Part shown: positions 1 through 8,780 of the stretch, one piece after another
How the letters are laid out: each line of letters begins with the position of its first letter
Position numbering within the stretch: position 1 is the first letter of the stretch
Assembly: GCA_001632435.1 (NCBI GenBank)
Contig: KV423995.1
Coordinates: forward strand, 1-29,748
Reading direction: 5' to 3'
Origin: Calocera cornea HHB12733
Taxonomy: Eukaryota; Basidiomycota; Dacrymycetes; Dacrymycetales; Dacrymycetaceae
DNA length: 29,748 nt
Notes under the pieces: generated by a model
What the model was told of the DNA's origin: nothing
Databases searched by the model: none
What the model saw: the letters and a program-made list of their open reading frames with translations, nothing else
Made by a program: the position numbers and the translations under genes

Positions 1-69
1 GTTCTTAGCTTATGTAAGCTAGGGACGCGACGCAGAGCGAAAATTCTGCATCCTGGCTAATCCCAATCT

Positions 70-669
70 TCATTCGTGCCTCATACCTCTAACAGTGGTA
101 ACATGCCAACTGTCCTTGTATCCCAGCGTCAGCCGACGCGCCTGGCCGGTTTCAATATTGAGAAGCCAAAGCTGAGCGTTGTGTCTGATGTCGCCAGATA
201 CGATAGCATCGTCTTTCTCCTCGTCCCTCCTCTTCTCCTCGTCTGTTTGGTCTCTAACAGCGGTATATGCGATATGTTGTCCATCCGGACTGAGCCAGAA
301 CGAGCCTATGGGCGATTTGCTTTTCGTGCTCGAGATCTCATGAGCTTCGCCTCCTGTCTTGAGAGGTAGGGCCCATATTTTCACAGGTCCGGTATTGCTG
401 TCCTCTGTGTTCCGGTTACTGAGGAAGTAGACCGCGTTCTCATCCATAGACCAAACGGGGCTCGAGTCGTTGTACTCGCCAGAGGTCAATTGGCGCGATT
501 TGGAGCCAGCGGTGAGTGAGGAGATCCAGAGGGACGCCGTGTGGGGTGTGCCGAACGGATTGTATTGACGGGACAGGCGATAGATTACCTGAGAAGCAGA
601 GGGCGACAGAGTGACGCTGTCGATACATGTTTCGCTAGAGATAGTTGTGATTGTTTTGTTGAGCGACAT
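70..669 (-). CDS. S9-family peptidase, N-terminal fragment (copy 1 of tandem array)
   Basis: Encodes the start of the beta-propeller domain of an acylaminoacyl-peptidase/DPP-V-type serine peptidase. It begins MSLNKTITT at 669 and aligns all along with the starts of the two complete copies to the right (shared LSPSASQVIY, SKSRQLTSG, FWLSPDG.HIAYTA and RRL.LG.KDSWHV). Similarity stops after the WHVTTV codons, at about position 91; both paralogs run on with AWSP there. From that point this copy reads into unrelated sequence and a TGA at 70-72. Neither hydrolase domain nor catalytic triad is in the window. Three explanations are possible: an extra intron whose acceptor lies off the left edge, an insertion (the break reads TGTTAG, as some LTRs begin), or a truncated pseudogene. 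The family call is secure; whether the gene is intact is not known. Confidence 0.75.
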   Translation of the reverse strand: MSLNKTITTISSETCIDSVTLSPSASQVIYRLSRQYNPFGTPHTASLWISSLTAGSKSRQLTSGEYNDSSPVWSMDENAVYFLSNRNTEDSNTGPVKIWALPLKTGGEAHEISSTKSKSPIGSFWLSPDGQHIAYTAVRDQTDEEKRRDEEKDDAIVSGDIRHNAQLWLLNIETGQARRLTLGYKDSWHVTTVRGMRHE

Positions 670-713
670 GCTGACGTGCTGTAGGTCGCACTAAGCACCA
701 GAGGCCTCGGCTT

Positions 714-719
714 CTTATA
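714..719 (-). promoter_or_regulatory. TATA-like core promoter of peptidase copy 1
   Basis: TATAAG on the minus strand, 45 bp upstream of the ATG at 669. The next paralog has TATAAA at nearly the same distance (46 bp). The match in spacing between paralogs supports it. It implies a very short 5' leader. Confidence 0.5.
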
Positions 720-792
720 GGTAAGGGACTCCCGATGCTGGCCTGTAAGTCGACAAGAAGCTGGTGCCGCAGAATGCGAACATGTCTGTCAT

Positions 793-802
793 GGAGTCAT
801 GG
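793..802. promoter_or_regulatory. Candidate Gcn4/Cpc1-type site (RTGACTC core), copy A
   Basis: GGAGTCATGG, reading CCATGACTCC on the gene strand, contains the ATGACTC core bound by the general amino-acid-control factor Gcn4/Cpc1. The same 10-mer recurs at 1034-1043 and at 3650-3659, so it lies about 124 bp (copy 1) and 106 bp (copy 2) upstream of peptidase start codons. The function is inferred from the motif and its recurrence only. Confidence 0.35.
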
Positions 803-1033
803 CGAACAGCGCGAAAGCATGCCTCCATAAGCAAGTTCGGCCGAGGAGCATATGGCCGATCGAGTTTCATGCTTGCGCGGGATATTTTGAAATCGGCACG
901 TTTGTTGAAGATCGCTGGGATCGATACGGGGACATGCAGATCCCTCGACTCACTCAAGGTCAGGGACTCATAGTGTTCCCCTGTGAGTCGACAAGAAGCT
1001 GGTATTGCCGAAGGACGCGGACATGACTATCGT

Positions 1034-1043
1034 GGAGTCATGG
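1034..1043. promoter_or_regulatory. Candidate Gcn4/Cpc1-type site, copy B
   Basis: Same GGAGTCATGG 10-mer as at 793-802, in the second tandem copy. It may simply be a by-product of the duplication. Confidence 0.25.
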
Positions 1044-1385
1044 TGAGCAGCGCGCGAAAGCATGCAGGTTCGTCCGAGGAGCGTCCGACGGCCTTTCGCT
1101 TCGCGCGTTTCATACTTGCGGGCTTCTATTTTGCTATCTCCACGTTCGTTCAACATCTCGTGGATTAATACGGGGACACGCGGATCCAGAGATGCCGTCA
1201 CAATCTCTTGAATATTTACCCAGACACCGTTCCGAACAGAAAGACTGTTTCGTTCTCTTTCCTCAGCAGGGTATCGGTTCGGACGCGGGATCTGACAAAA
1301 AATTCTAACCACACCAAGATCCGGTTGCACGATTGAAGGGCAATGCAAACGGCTCTATGTTCAAGCGGTGTTAGTGATCACCGCC

Positions 1386-3544
1386 CTACTTCAGATGTGT
1401 ATCCAGATGCTCGATCATCCTGCGCAAAGCGTCCTCGACATGTTTTTGTTCGAAAAGCCTGAAAGCGCCTCAGATCAAGAGAAAAGTATCTGTGCTATGC
1501 GGACTCACATATGCCCTTCTCTCGGATATATGATCAACTGATGGTTATCGGGATACCCGCTCGCCCGACGCAGACCTCGGTGGAACTCGATCCCTTGCGA
1601 GACGGGGCAACACTGGTCCTCCTGGCCGTGAAGGATGAGCAAGGGTGTCTTGATCCCCTTCACGTGGGTGATAGGGGAGGCTTTGATGTCCACACGGTTC
1701 TCTGACCACGGCCACGCTCCCGCCAAATCCGCCTGCGGAACGGTTAGCTTGCAGTGGCTATAATCAGAATGAGGGCGAACCTGGAAATCTGGCTCCTCGG
1801 ATTCTGTCAACAAAGTCGCCCAGTCGGTAATACCGCAGCCCATGACCGCAGCTTTGAAGACGTCTTTCGTCTGTCCCAGACCCCAGGCGGTCAAGAACCC
1901 GCCTTGGCTCCATCCAGCCAAGCCCATCTTCTCCTGATGGACCCAGCCTTGAGAGACCGCGTGCTGCAGAAGATCATAACAGTCCGTCCAGTCATGTGTT
2001 CCCATCTGGGCATGTGCGCTGTATGCGAAATCGTGCCCTCGTCCCATACCTAGAATGCATAAGCAACTTTACCCCAGACATCAAGCACGTCGTCACTTAC
2101 TGCCGCGGTACTGGGGAGACAATACCAAGTACCCAGCGAGGGCAAGCATGTCCTTGCACCAGTAGATCTCCGGCGTGAAACCTGGAACATCTCGATAATA
2201 AGGGCCACCGTGAGGGTACAAGATCGTCGGCAGCGCCTTCCTCTCCGTACCCTTCAGCCACGTTATGATCCCTTCCAACGAGGTGCCGTCTTTCGCCTTG
2301 TACCGTATCACCTCGGTGACGATCTTCGGCAGCGCGTCCGTCCAGGTGTTGTGTGACGAGACCTTATCCGTGAGCTTCAGCATCGAGCCTTCATGCAGCT
2401 TGGACGCCGAAATCGAGCCGATCCAGAGCTCAGCAGGCTCGCACCGCACACCAGAGCTGTTGACGATGGCAAGAACATAGTCGCCGTCCTTGTTCCCCTT
2501 GACGTCGTATGTGCCGGTCGGTACCTCGTCGGTTGGCTTCCAGAGTGTCTTCTTAGCCCCCGTAGAGTCGATTAGGTCGACCCGGGTCTGCACCCCATAA
2601 CCGATAGCCACGGAGAGCGTCTTGCCGTCTCCAACCTCTGAGACCCGCCAGACATCCTCCACATCGCCGTAGTACTTCTTCCAGGGACCTTGATCCGCAC
2701 CTTGAGAAGTCGCAGGGTGGTAAAAGAGTGCAATGGAGGCAGGTATATGCTCCGGTATGAAGCTCTGGAGGAGGGCGATCTCGTCCGAGGACGGCCAGAG
2801 GAGCGTGGGCACGTTGATTCGCGGAAGCATGCACACTTCCTCCACGCCATTCACGCTCGGTAGGAGAGATACACGCAGAAGAGCGGTCGGAGCCTCCCTG
2901 AACTCCAGGAGCCAGTTCCTAGGTGCCATGACCACGAGGCTCTTCGAATCGGGGCTCCAGGCAACAGTGACAACATGCCAGTCGTCCTTTGGGCCGAGGG
3001 AAAGTCGACGGACTTGCCGAGTAGCGATCTCCATCAGCCAGAGCTGATTGTTCTCCCTCTTGTCCCCGAACACGATAGGGTCATCCTTCTGCTTCTGCTT
3101 CTGCTCCTCCGCCGCCGTCGGCTCTCTCGCAGCGGTGTATGCGATGTGTCGTCCATCTGGACTCAGCCAGAATGCACCGATAGCCGACTTGCTCTCGGTA
3201 CTCGAAATGGAGTACGGCTCTCCGCCGACTTTGAGTGGGAGCGCATATATTGCAGGTGGTCCTGCTGCGCCGTCTTGCTTGTGCCGGTTGCTCAGGAAGT
3301 AAACCTCGCTCTCGTCGTTCGACCAGATTGGTGAGGTATCGTTATAGCCCGAGGAGGTCAACTGGCGAGACTTTGATCCAGGCGCGATGTCAGCGATCCA
3401 GAGTGTCGATTCGGTATTCGGCGGAGTTGGCGATTGGAAGAGCGTCGATCGTTGATAGATCAGCTTCGAGGCCGACGGCGACAGTACGACCTTGCGGATG
3501 GCCGATGCGCTCGAGATGCCAGTGATGAGGTTGTCGAGCGACAT
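1386..3544 (-). CDS. S9-family serine peptidase (acylaminoacyl-peptidase/DPP-V-like), copy 2
   Basis: Likely releases N-acylated residues or dipeptides from short peptides; probably cytosolic, since no signal peptide is visible. Exons are 3544-2101, 2049-1781, 1732-1509 and 1458-1386, giving 669 aa. An N-terminal beta-propeller with TolB/WD-like repeats is followed by an alpha/beta-hydrolase domain. The inferred triad is Ser529 in GWSQGG, Asp610 in HGQED and His645 in PREGH; the PQYRGS motif spans the exon 1-2 junction. The start MSLDN at 3544 matches its paralogs; an upstream in-frame ATG at 3589 would lie within the putative TATA/leader. The second intron (1733-1780) is 48 nt with no in-frame stop. 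It is inferred because copy 3 has an obligate 47-nt intron at the same place and all four exon lengths then agree exactly. QCCP follows the catalytic Asp where relatives usually have a VP-type segment. Confidence 0.9.
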
Positions 3545-3589
3545 CGCGGGTTCGCTGCTGCGGTGGGGCGGGCAGACATGGGAGAGCAC

Positions 3590-3595
3590 TTTATA
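3590..3595 (-). promoter_or_regulatory. TATA box of peptidase copy 2
   Basis: Minus-strand TATAAA, 46 bp upstream of the ATG at 3544. Copy 1 has a similar element 45 bp upstream, and copy 3 has TTAAA about 42 bp upstream (6103-6107). Confidence 0.55.
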
Positions 3596-3649
3596 AGATC
3601 AGAACCGCGCGCCGTGTGTCGCGTGGTACGCGCCCGAATGGGGAGGCGA

Positions 3650-3659
3650 GGAGTCATGG
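3650..3659. promoter_or_regulatory. Candidate Gcn4/Cpc1-type site upstream of peptidase copy 2
   Basis: GGAGTCATGG, containing ATGACTC on the gene strand, about 106 bp upstream of the start codon. It is identical to the element in the duplicated region upstream of copy 1. No exact match was seen upstream of copy 3. Confidence 0.35.
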
Positions 3660-3898
3660 CTGTCAACCTGTACTGAGGTCCACATGGGGTGATTGATAGG
3701 GTCTAGGGGCGGCGTCTTTATCATGTGCAACAATCGATAGCCCCACCGTGCAGACCGATTATAATTTCTTATTGAAAATTAGGCTGGCCAAAATCATGCT
3801 TTGTAACAGTCACTAGTGTGTCATGATTTACATGGCTGCAGAAGATAACTTGATTGCGCGGCCAGATCACCTGCGCCGTACCCATTCCAACCTTGCTT

Positions 3899-6061
3899 TC
3901 ATTTCACGTATGCATCCATGTGCTCGACCAGCCGGCGCATCACATCTTCGGCGTGCTTTTTCTCCGTAAACCTACAACGATAAATACATCAGCGTACAGT
4001 TCGTACCCAAGCGAATGGAACGCACCCATGCGGTTCCCGTGGATAGACGATCAACTGATGATTGTCCGGATGCCCACTGGCTCTCCGCAGACCGCGATGG
4101 AACATGATCCCCTGCGTGGCAGGGACGCGCTCGTCCTTCTCGCCATGCAGGATAAGCACTGGTGTTCTGACGCCTTTGACATGGCGAATCGGAGAACCAT
4201 TTTGGTCTACTCGCTCCTCAGACCATGGCCATGACCCGCCAAGATCAGCCTGAGAGACCGTAAGGCGAGGTAGAGAGGAGCAGATGTGGCGCATACCTCG
4301 AACTCGGGCATATCGCTCTCCGCCGCCATCGCGCCCCAATCGGAAACACCGGCGCCCATCACTGCAGCCTTGAAAAGATCCTTCGTCTGGCCCACCCCCC
4401 AGGCGGTCAAGAACCCGCCTTGACTCCAGCCAGCCAGCCCGAGTTTGTCCTTGTCGGCCCAGCCTTCGGAGATGGCGTACTGCAGGAGGTCGTAGCTGTC
4501 TGTCCAGTCGCGCGTTCCCATTCCAGCCGTTGCAGCACTCGCGAAGTCGTTTCCTCTGCCGGAACCTGGTCAAAACACAGATGAATGCAATGCTCCATAC
4601 AGGATGGACAGACTCACTTCCGCGGTATTGAGGGCATAGCACGAGATATCCCGCGAAGGCAAGCACCGGGCCGTTCCAGTATCGCTCGACTTCAAAATCG
4701 GGCGTATCCCGATGGTAAGGGCCACCATGGGGAAGCAGGACAGTCGGCAAGCCTTTCCGCTCCTTGTCTGCCAGGTAAGTGACGATACCCTCGAGATTCG
4801 TCCCGTCCTGCGCCTTGTATTTGACGACCTCGACAGTCAGCTTTGGCAAGCCGGCCGTCCAGCTGTGATGGGACGATAGCTTCTCCGTCAGCTTGAGAGT
4901 CGATCCGGCCTCCAGCTTGGATGGCGATATCGAGCCGACCCAAAGCTCCGGGGGTTCGTTGCGTGCACCAGAGGTGATCTCGGCAGCGAGCACATAGTCG
5001 CCATTCTTGTTGAGCTTGACATCGTACACGCCGGGAACAGCACCATCCGGTTTCCACAACACCGTCTTATTTCCCGTCAAGGTGATCACGTCAATTCGCG
5101 TCTGCACGCCGTAGGCGATCGCAGCGGCCAGGGTTTTCCCATCGTGCACGTCGGAGAGGCCGACGAGATCCTCTATGCGGCCGTAGTACCTTCTCCAGGC
5201 ATCTTTTTCGCTGGTCTGCTGGGAGGTAGATCCGAAGAAGAGCGTGGTTGAGGATGATACCTGCTCCGCGACGTAGCTCTGAACTAGAGCAATTTCTTCC
5301 TGCGAGGGCCACAGGAGGAGCCCCGAACGCAGTCTCGGAAGCGTATACAGCTCCTCCACCTTGTCGTTCTCGGTCGGGAGGATGGAGAGACGCAATATCG
5401 GGATGCTGGACGCGTTGAACTCGAGAGCCGAGTTGATCTTCATCATGAGCATGATGTCCTTTGAGTTGGGGCTCCAGGCGAGGCAGATGACGTGCCAGCT
5501 GTCCTTAGCCCCGAGCGAAAGCCGGCGAACTTGCCGCGTCTCGATGTTGAGCAGGAACAACTGCGCATTGGCCTTCTTGTCCCCAAAGATGGAAGGATCG
5601 TCCTTCTCCTTTTCCTTGCGCTTCTCCTCCTCCGTCGGTTCCCTCGCCGCCGTGTAGGCGATGTACCTGCCATCGGGGCTGAGCCAGAACCCCCCGACGG
5701 CCGACTTGTTCTCCGTGCTCGTCAGGGCATACGCCTCCCCTCCAGCCTTGAGCGGCAGCGCATATATCGCCGCCGGGCCAGGCTTGTCATCCTGCTTGTG
5801 CCGGGTGCTGAGGAAGTAGATCTCGCTCTCGTCGGTCGACCAGACGGGAGAGGTGTCGTTATGCTCCCCGTTGGTGAGCTGGCGCGCCTTGGATCCGGGC
5901 GAGACGTCAGAGATCCAGAGCGCGGAGATCTTGTCGGACCGGGCTGCGGGGGAGTAGCGGGGTGCGCGAGCATACACGACTTGGGACGCGGACGGGGAGA
6001 GCGCGACCTCGCTGATGGCCCACGCGTCCACAACACCCTTGATGAACTTGTCGACGGACAT
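3899..6061 (-). CDS. S9-family serine peptidase (acylaminoacyl-peptidase/DPP-V-like), copy 3
   Basis: Same family and architecture as copy 2. Exons are 6061-4618, 4565-4297, 4249-4026 and 3971-3899, giving 669 aa with exon lengths identical to copy 2. Here the introns (52, 47 and 54 nt) shift frame or carry stops, so they fix the structure for both genes. The N-terminal propeller carries motifs such as SPVWSTDESEIYFLS and FWLSPDGRYIAYTA. The hydrolase triad is Ser529 in GWSQGG, Asp610 in HGEKDERVP and His645 in PREPHGF. The C-terminus is FTEKKHAEDVMRRL followed by a short helix. The start MSVDKF at 6061 is chosen by paralogy over an ATG 15 nt upstream. The two copies are strongly alike but clearly diverged, so this is not a recent duplication. 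Confidence 0.92.
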
Positions 6062-6424
6062 GGGATCTTGTTGCACTTCAACCGTGGTGGTTCAGAGCGG
6101 GCTTTAAGGCAGCAACTGTACCGGCGAGCGTCAGCCTGGAGACTGCGTAGGAAGGCGAAGCATGTGGCATTGTATGATCGAGTCGAGAGGCCGCGTCATG
6201 GGTACTGCAGCATATGGCGCACGAAGGCATTTCTACGGGTTGACAGGGTCCGTCCAGTGAAATGACTTCAACACCAACACCTGCGGCGCAGGGTAAACCT
6301 CGCGCTGCGACTCGCAAAGAGTTATCTTTGGGTCAGCCATGAACCGATGCGGCCAAGTCCTTGATCAACATATCGTCGCATACATCGCAGCACATTACGG
6401 CATATCCCTACATTATACTGGTCA
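6062..6424. other. Upstream region of peptidase copy 3 and 3' flank of the SR-protein gene
   Basis: Probably holds the promoter of copy 3 and the 3' UTR of the RNPS1-like gene. TTAAA at 6103-6107 on the gene strand, about 42 bp upstream of the ATG, sits where the other two copies have a TATA element. Nothing else is recognisable. Confidence 0.5.
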
Positions 6425-7521
6425 TCAGACCTTCGCCCCGTGCTCGCTAGGCGGCGTTCGGCTCCTTTCCTTCCCCCGCGGCGTCGGGCTCCGGCTGCTG
6501 TAACTCCTCTCCCTGCTGTCATCTCTTCCCCTGCTCCTGCTGCGGTCCCTCGAGTCATAGCTCGGGCTCCTGGTGTAGCTCCGGCCGCGACTGTCCGGCG
6601 TCCTCGACGCACTGCGGGATCGGGTCGGCGAGCGAGTGTAGCTTCTGTCGGAGCGCGGGGAAAGTGAGCCGGAGGGTGTGTATGAGCGACGACGACGCGG
6701 TGGCGAGGGACGGCGGTAGTCCCGGTCACGAGAGGCAGAGCGGTCCCGCGGTCGGCCGTACCGCGGCGGGGGGCTGACTCTCCTCCCCGGGCCTGCTCCT
6801 CCTGGCCCCCCTGCACCCCTGCCGCGTCCAGGTCCCCCATAACCTCGATCCCGGCCAAAGTCACGGTCCCTGTCGCGATCCCTCCCATACGCACGAGCCG
6901 GGCTCTCCCTCTTCCGCGGCGGGCTGCGACTGTAGCTCCTGTCCCGATCGCGGTACCCGTTCCCTCGTACTGGACTTCTGCTCCGGCTCCGGCTGTCGTC
7001 GTACCTCCTCCCTCCACCCCCATAGCGCCCGCCACGATCTCGGTCGCCGTATTTTGGACCACCCAGGCGCGGCGCGGGTGCTATAGGGCTGCTGCGGGGA
7101 AGAGGGCGAGTGTCAAGCTCGATTGTCACGACGTTGCCATCGATCTGGCCCTTCTCCATGTGCTTTTGGGCGGCTGCGGCTTGCAAGGGTGTGGCGTACT
7201 CCAGCGAAGCGCGACCGCGGTTTGGTCCTGCTGTGGGCGAGGAGCATCAGCAGGAGCGCATGTATACAAGAAGTAGGGTAGCATACACTTTCCATACCTC
7301 GGCAGGTCAACCTCCAATATCTCTCCATAGAACCCGAAGATAGCCTTGAGGTGATACTCCTCGACATTCTTCGTCAGGTTCGAGACCACCACAAAGCGCG
7401 GCGCGTCCTTGTCGAAGTCAACAACGGCCTTCCTCGGCGACCTCGGAGAGATCGGCGGCGACACCACTGATGTCTCGTCCTTCATCCGGACGTCGCCGCT
7501 CGGAGACGGTGAACGCGACAT
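6425..7521 (-). CDS. RNPS1: RNPS1-like SR protein (RRM plus RS/RG-rich tail)
   Basis: Nuclear RNA-binding protein that probably acts in splicing or with the exon-junction/ASAP complex. Exons are 7521-7287 and 7230-6425, giving 346 aa. An acidic/Ser-Pro leader is followed by one RRM at about residues 41-118, with RNP2-like FVVVSNLT and RNP1-like GRASLEYA. The segment KHMEKGQIDGNVV resembles the HM.GGQIDG.E end of the RNPS1 RRM. The rest is a long RS/RD/RG-rich domain. The 56-nt intron (7231-7286) interrupts the RRM; its phase allows only the CACAG acceptor, because the CAG 3 nt further on would create TGA. It is transcribed divergently from uL1m across 173 bp. Another single-RRM SR protein is a possible alternative. 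Confidence 0.85.
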
Positions 7522-7694
7522 TTTGGGAGGGAGGGTGAAGGAGTTTTAAAAGATCATGTGGACAGTAGCTGGTGAGTCCGCGACAATAGTTCGCGCGGAG
7601 GCAAGGGTCGACGGAGGCTAAATTTCAGACGTCGCGAGCCAGGGCAAAGTCCTCGACCTCACGCGAGTGCTGCCAGAGCAGTTGGCCCACCATC
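7522..7694. promoter_or_regulatory. Divergent promoter, RNPS1-like gene and uL1m
   Basis: Only 173 bp separate the two start codons, so both promoters must lie here or overlap the genes. TTTTAAAAG at about 7544-7552 lies near the SR-protein start and could serve as its AT-rich core element. No clear TATA box serves the uL1m side. Confidence 0.5.
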
Positions 7695-8706
7695 ATGTCC
7701 GCCCTGCTGCTGTGGTCGCAAGCATTACGGCCGTCCACCTCCCGCGCATTCTCCTTCCCCAACCCAGCGCTATCACGACGATGCTTGCACGCGTCTGCTT
7801 CGGTTGAGGCTGCAGCGAAGAAGGCCAAGCCGGCGCCGAAGACCAAGAAGGCGCCCAAGCCGAAGCCGAAGATAAAGGTGAGGAGGATCTGGCGCAGCCC
7901 GGAATCCATGGACATTCCCGACGCAGTTTTCCTTCTGAAGGTGCGCAGAGCTGTAAATTTTGATATAGGCTGATAACCGACTTTTGATACTGTAGGCTCT
8001 GGAAATATCGCGTCCCAACAGCGCCATCGAAGTGAGCGTTCTGACGAACAAAGTCGGTAACCAACAGATACAGGGTCGACTGTCGATGCCACGAGATCCG
8101 CGAACCGCATCCCGCAAGATCTTGTACTTCTGCGAGCCAGAAAAAGTAGAGCAGGCGTTGGAAGCGGGAGCGACGTGGGCCGGTGGAGAGACTCTGATAC
8201 AACAGGTGCGCATGTACTTACTCTACGCTTCAACGACTGATCTCAAGCTGGGATGTTAGGTTCTCAATGGCGAGGTCAAGCCAGAAATGTGTCTCGCGAC
8301 CCCGGAGATCCTTCCGAGCGTCGTTAAAACACTCGCTCGTTTTCTGGGCCAGAAGGGCATACTCCCGGCCACGAAGCGCGGGACGGTCAATAAGGACGTG
8401 GCGAAGGGACTTCGAGATGCCAGGGGAGCCTTCACGTGGCGCAGCGACAGGAACGGCATGGTGCACGCAAAGGTCGGAAGAGTGTACTTCACACCAGAGG
8501 AAATCGAGAAGAACCTGCAGGCGCTGTTGCAGAATATTCGGGGGGGTGGGAAGAAGGTGTCGGAGTTCGAGAAGGAGACCAGTGAGCATCAGTATCATGT
8601 GTGCGCATATTCACTGTCTGACTCGGCCATAGTGTACTCCGTATTAAAGGTGAACATGAGCTCAACCCAAGGGCCGGGCATAGAGATACGGGGCATCAAA
8701 TCTTGA
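7695..8706 (+). CDS. MRPL1: Mitochondrial large-subunit ribosomal protein uL1m
   Basis: Structural component of the L1 stalk of the mitochondrial ribosome. Exons are 7695-7940, 7996-8205 and 8260-8706. A basic, Ser/Ala-rich N-terminus ending near RRCLHAS looks like a mitochondrial presequence and is followed by a Lys/Pro/Ala linker. The L1 fold shows in SPESMDIPDAVFLLK, the PATKRGTV motif, the KVGRVYFTPEEIEKNLQALL helix and a terminal SSTQGPG. The last exon probably contains one more intron, 8582-8632 (51 nt, GTGAGC to CATAG with a CTGAC branch-like site). It has no in-frame stop, so both 300 aa (retained) and 283 aa (spliced) products are possible. Splicing joins the KET helix directly to the final beta strand, as the family usually does. 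Convergent with Rsm22, with 74 bp between stop codons. Confidence 0.9.
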
Positions 8707-8780
8707 GGGGCGCATCGGGGATGTATACATAATTCGGTATCAATACAAATGAGGGCATGCGGCCCTCTATATGACTACCC

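Larger units (their letters stand above)
721..1187. repeat. Diverged direct tandem duplication, two copies of about 225 bp
   Basis: Copy A (about 721-943) and copy B (about 959-1187) align from end to end with many substitutions and small indels. Shared blocks in order are GTCGACAAGAAGCTGGT, GGAGTCATGG, GCGAAAGCATGC, CCGAGGAGC, GTTTCAT.CTTGCG, and ATACGGGGACA followed by GATCC. The pair sits directly upstream of peptidase copy 1, just outside its TATA-like box. Open frames across it are short and look incidental. It may be a duplicated upstream region or a relic of gene decay between peptidase copies. Confidence 0.75.
3545..3898. other. Intergenic region between peptidase copies 2 and 3
   Basis: Holds the promoter of copy 2 on its left side and the 3' end of copy 3 on its right side. 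Apart from the TATA box and the CCATGACTCC motif listed separately, I see nothing in it. The right half (about 3720-3840) is AT-richer, as expected of a 3' flank. Confidence 0.6.

Noticed and set aside
5492..6265. 257-codon open frame opposite peptidase copy 3
   Set aside because: Antisense shadow of a GC-rich coding exon with low-complexity Arg/Leu/Gly content and no recognisable domain.
6440..6667. Open frame opposite the RS domain of the SR-protein gene
   Set aside because: Shadow of the Arg/Ser repeat codons.
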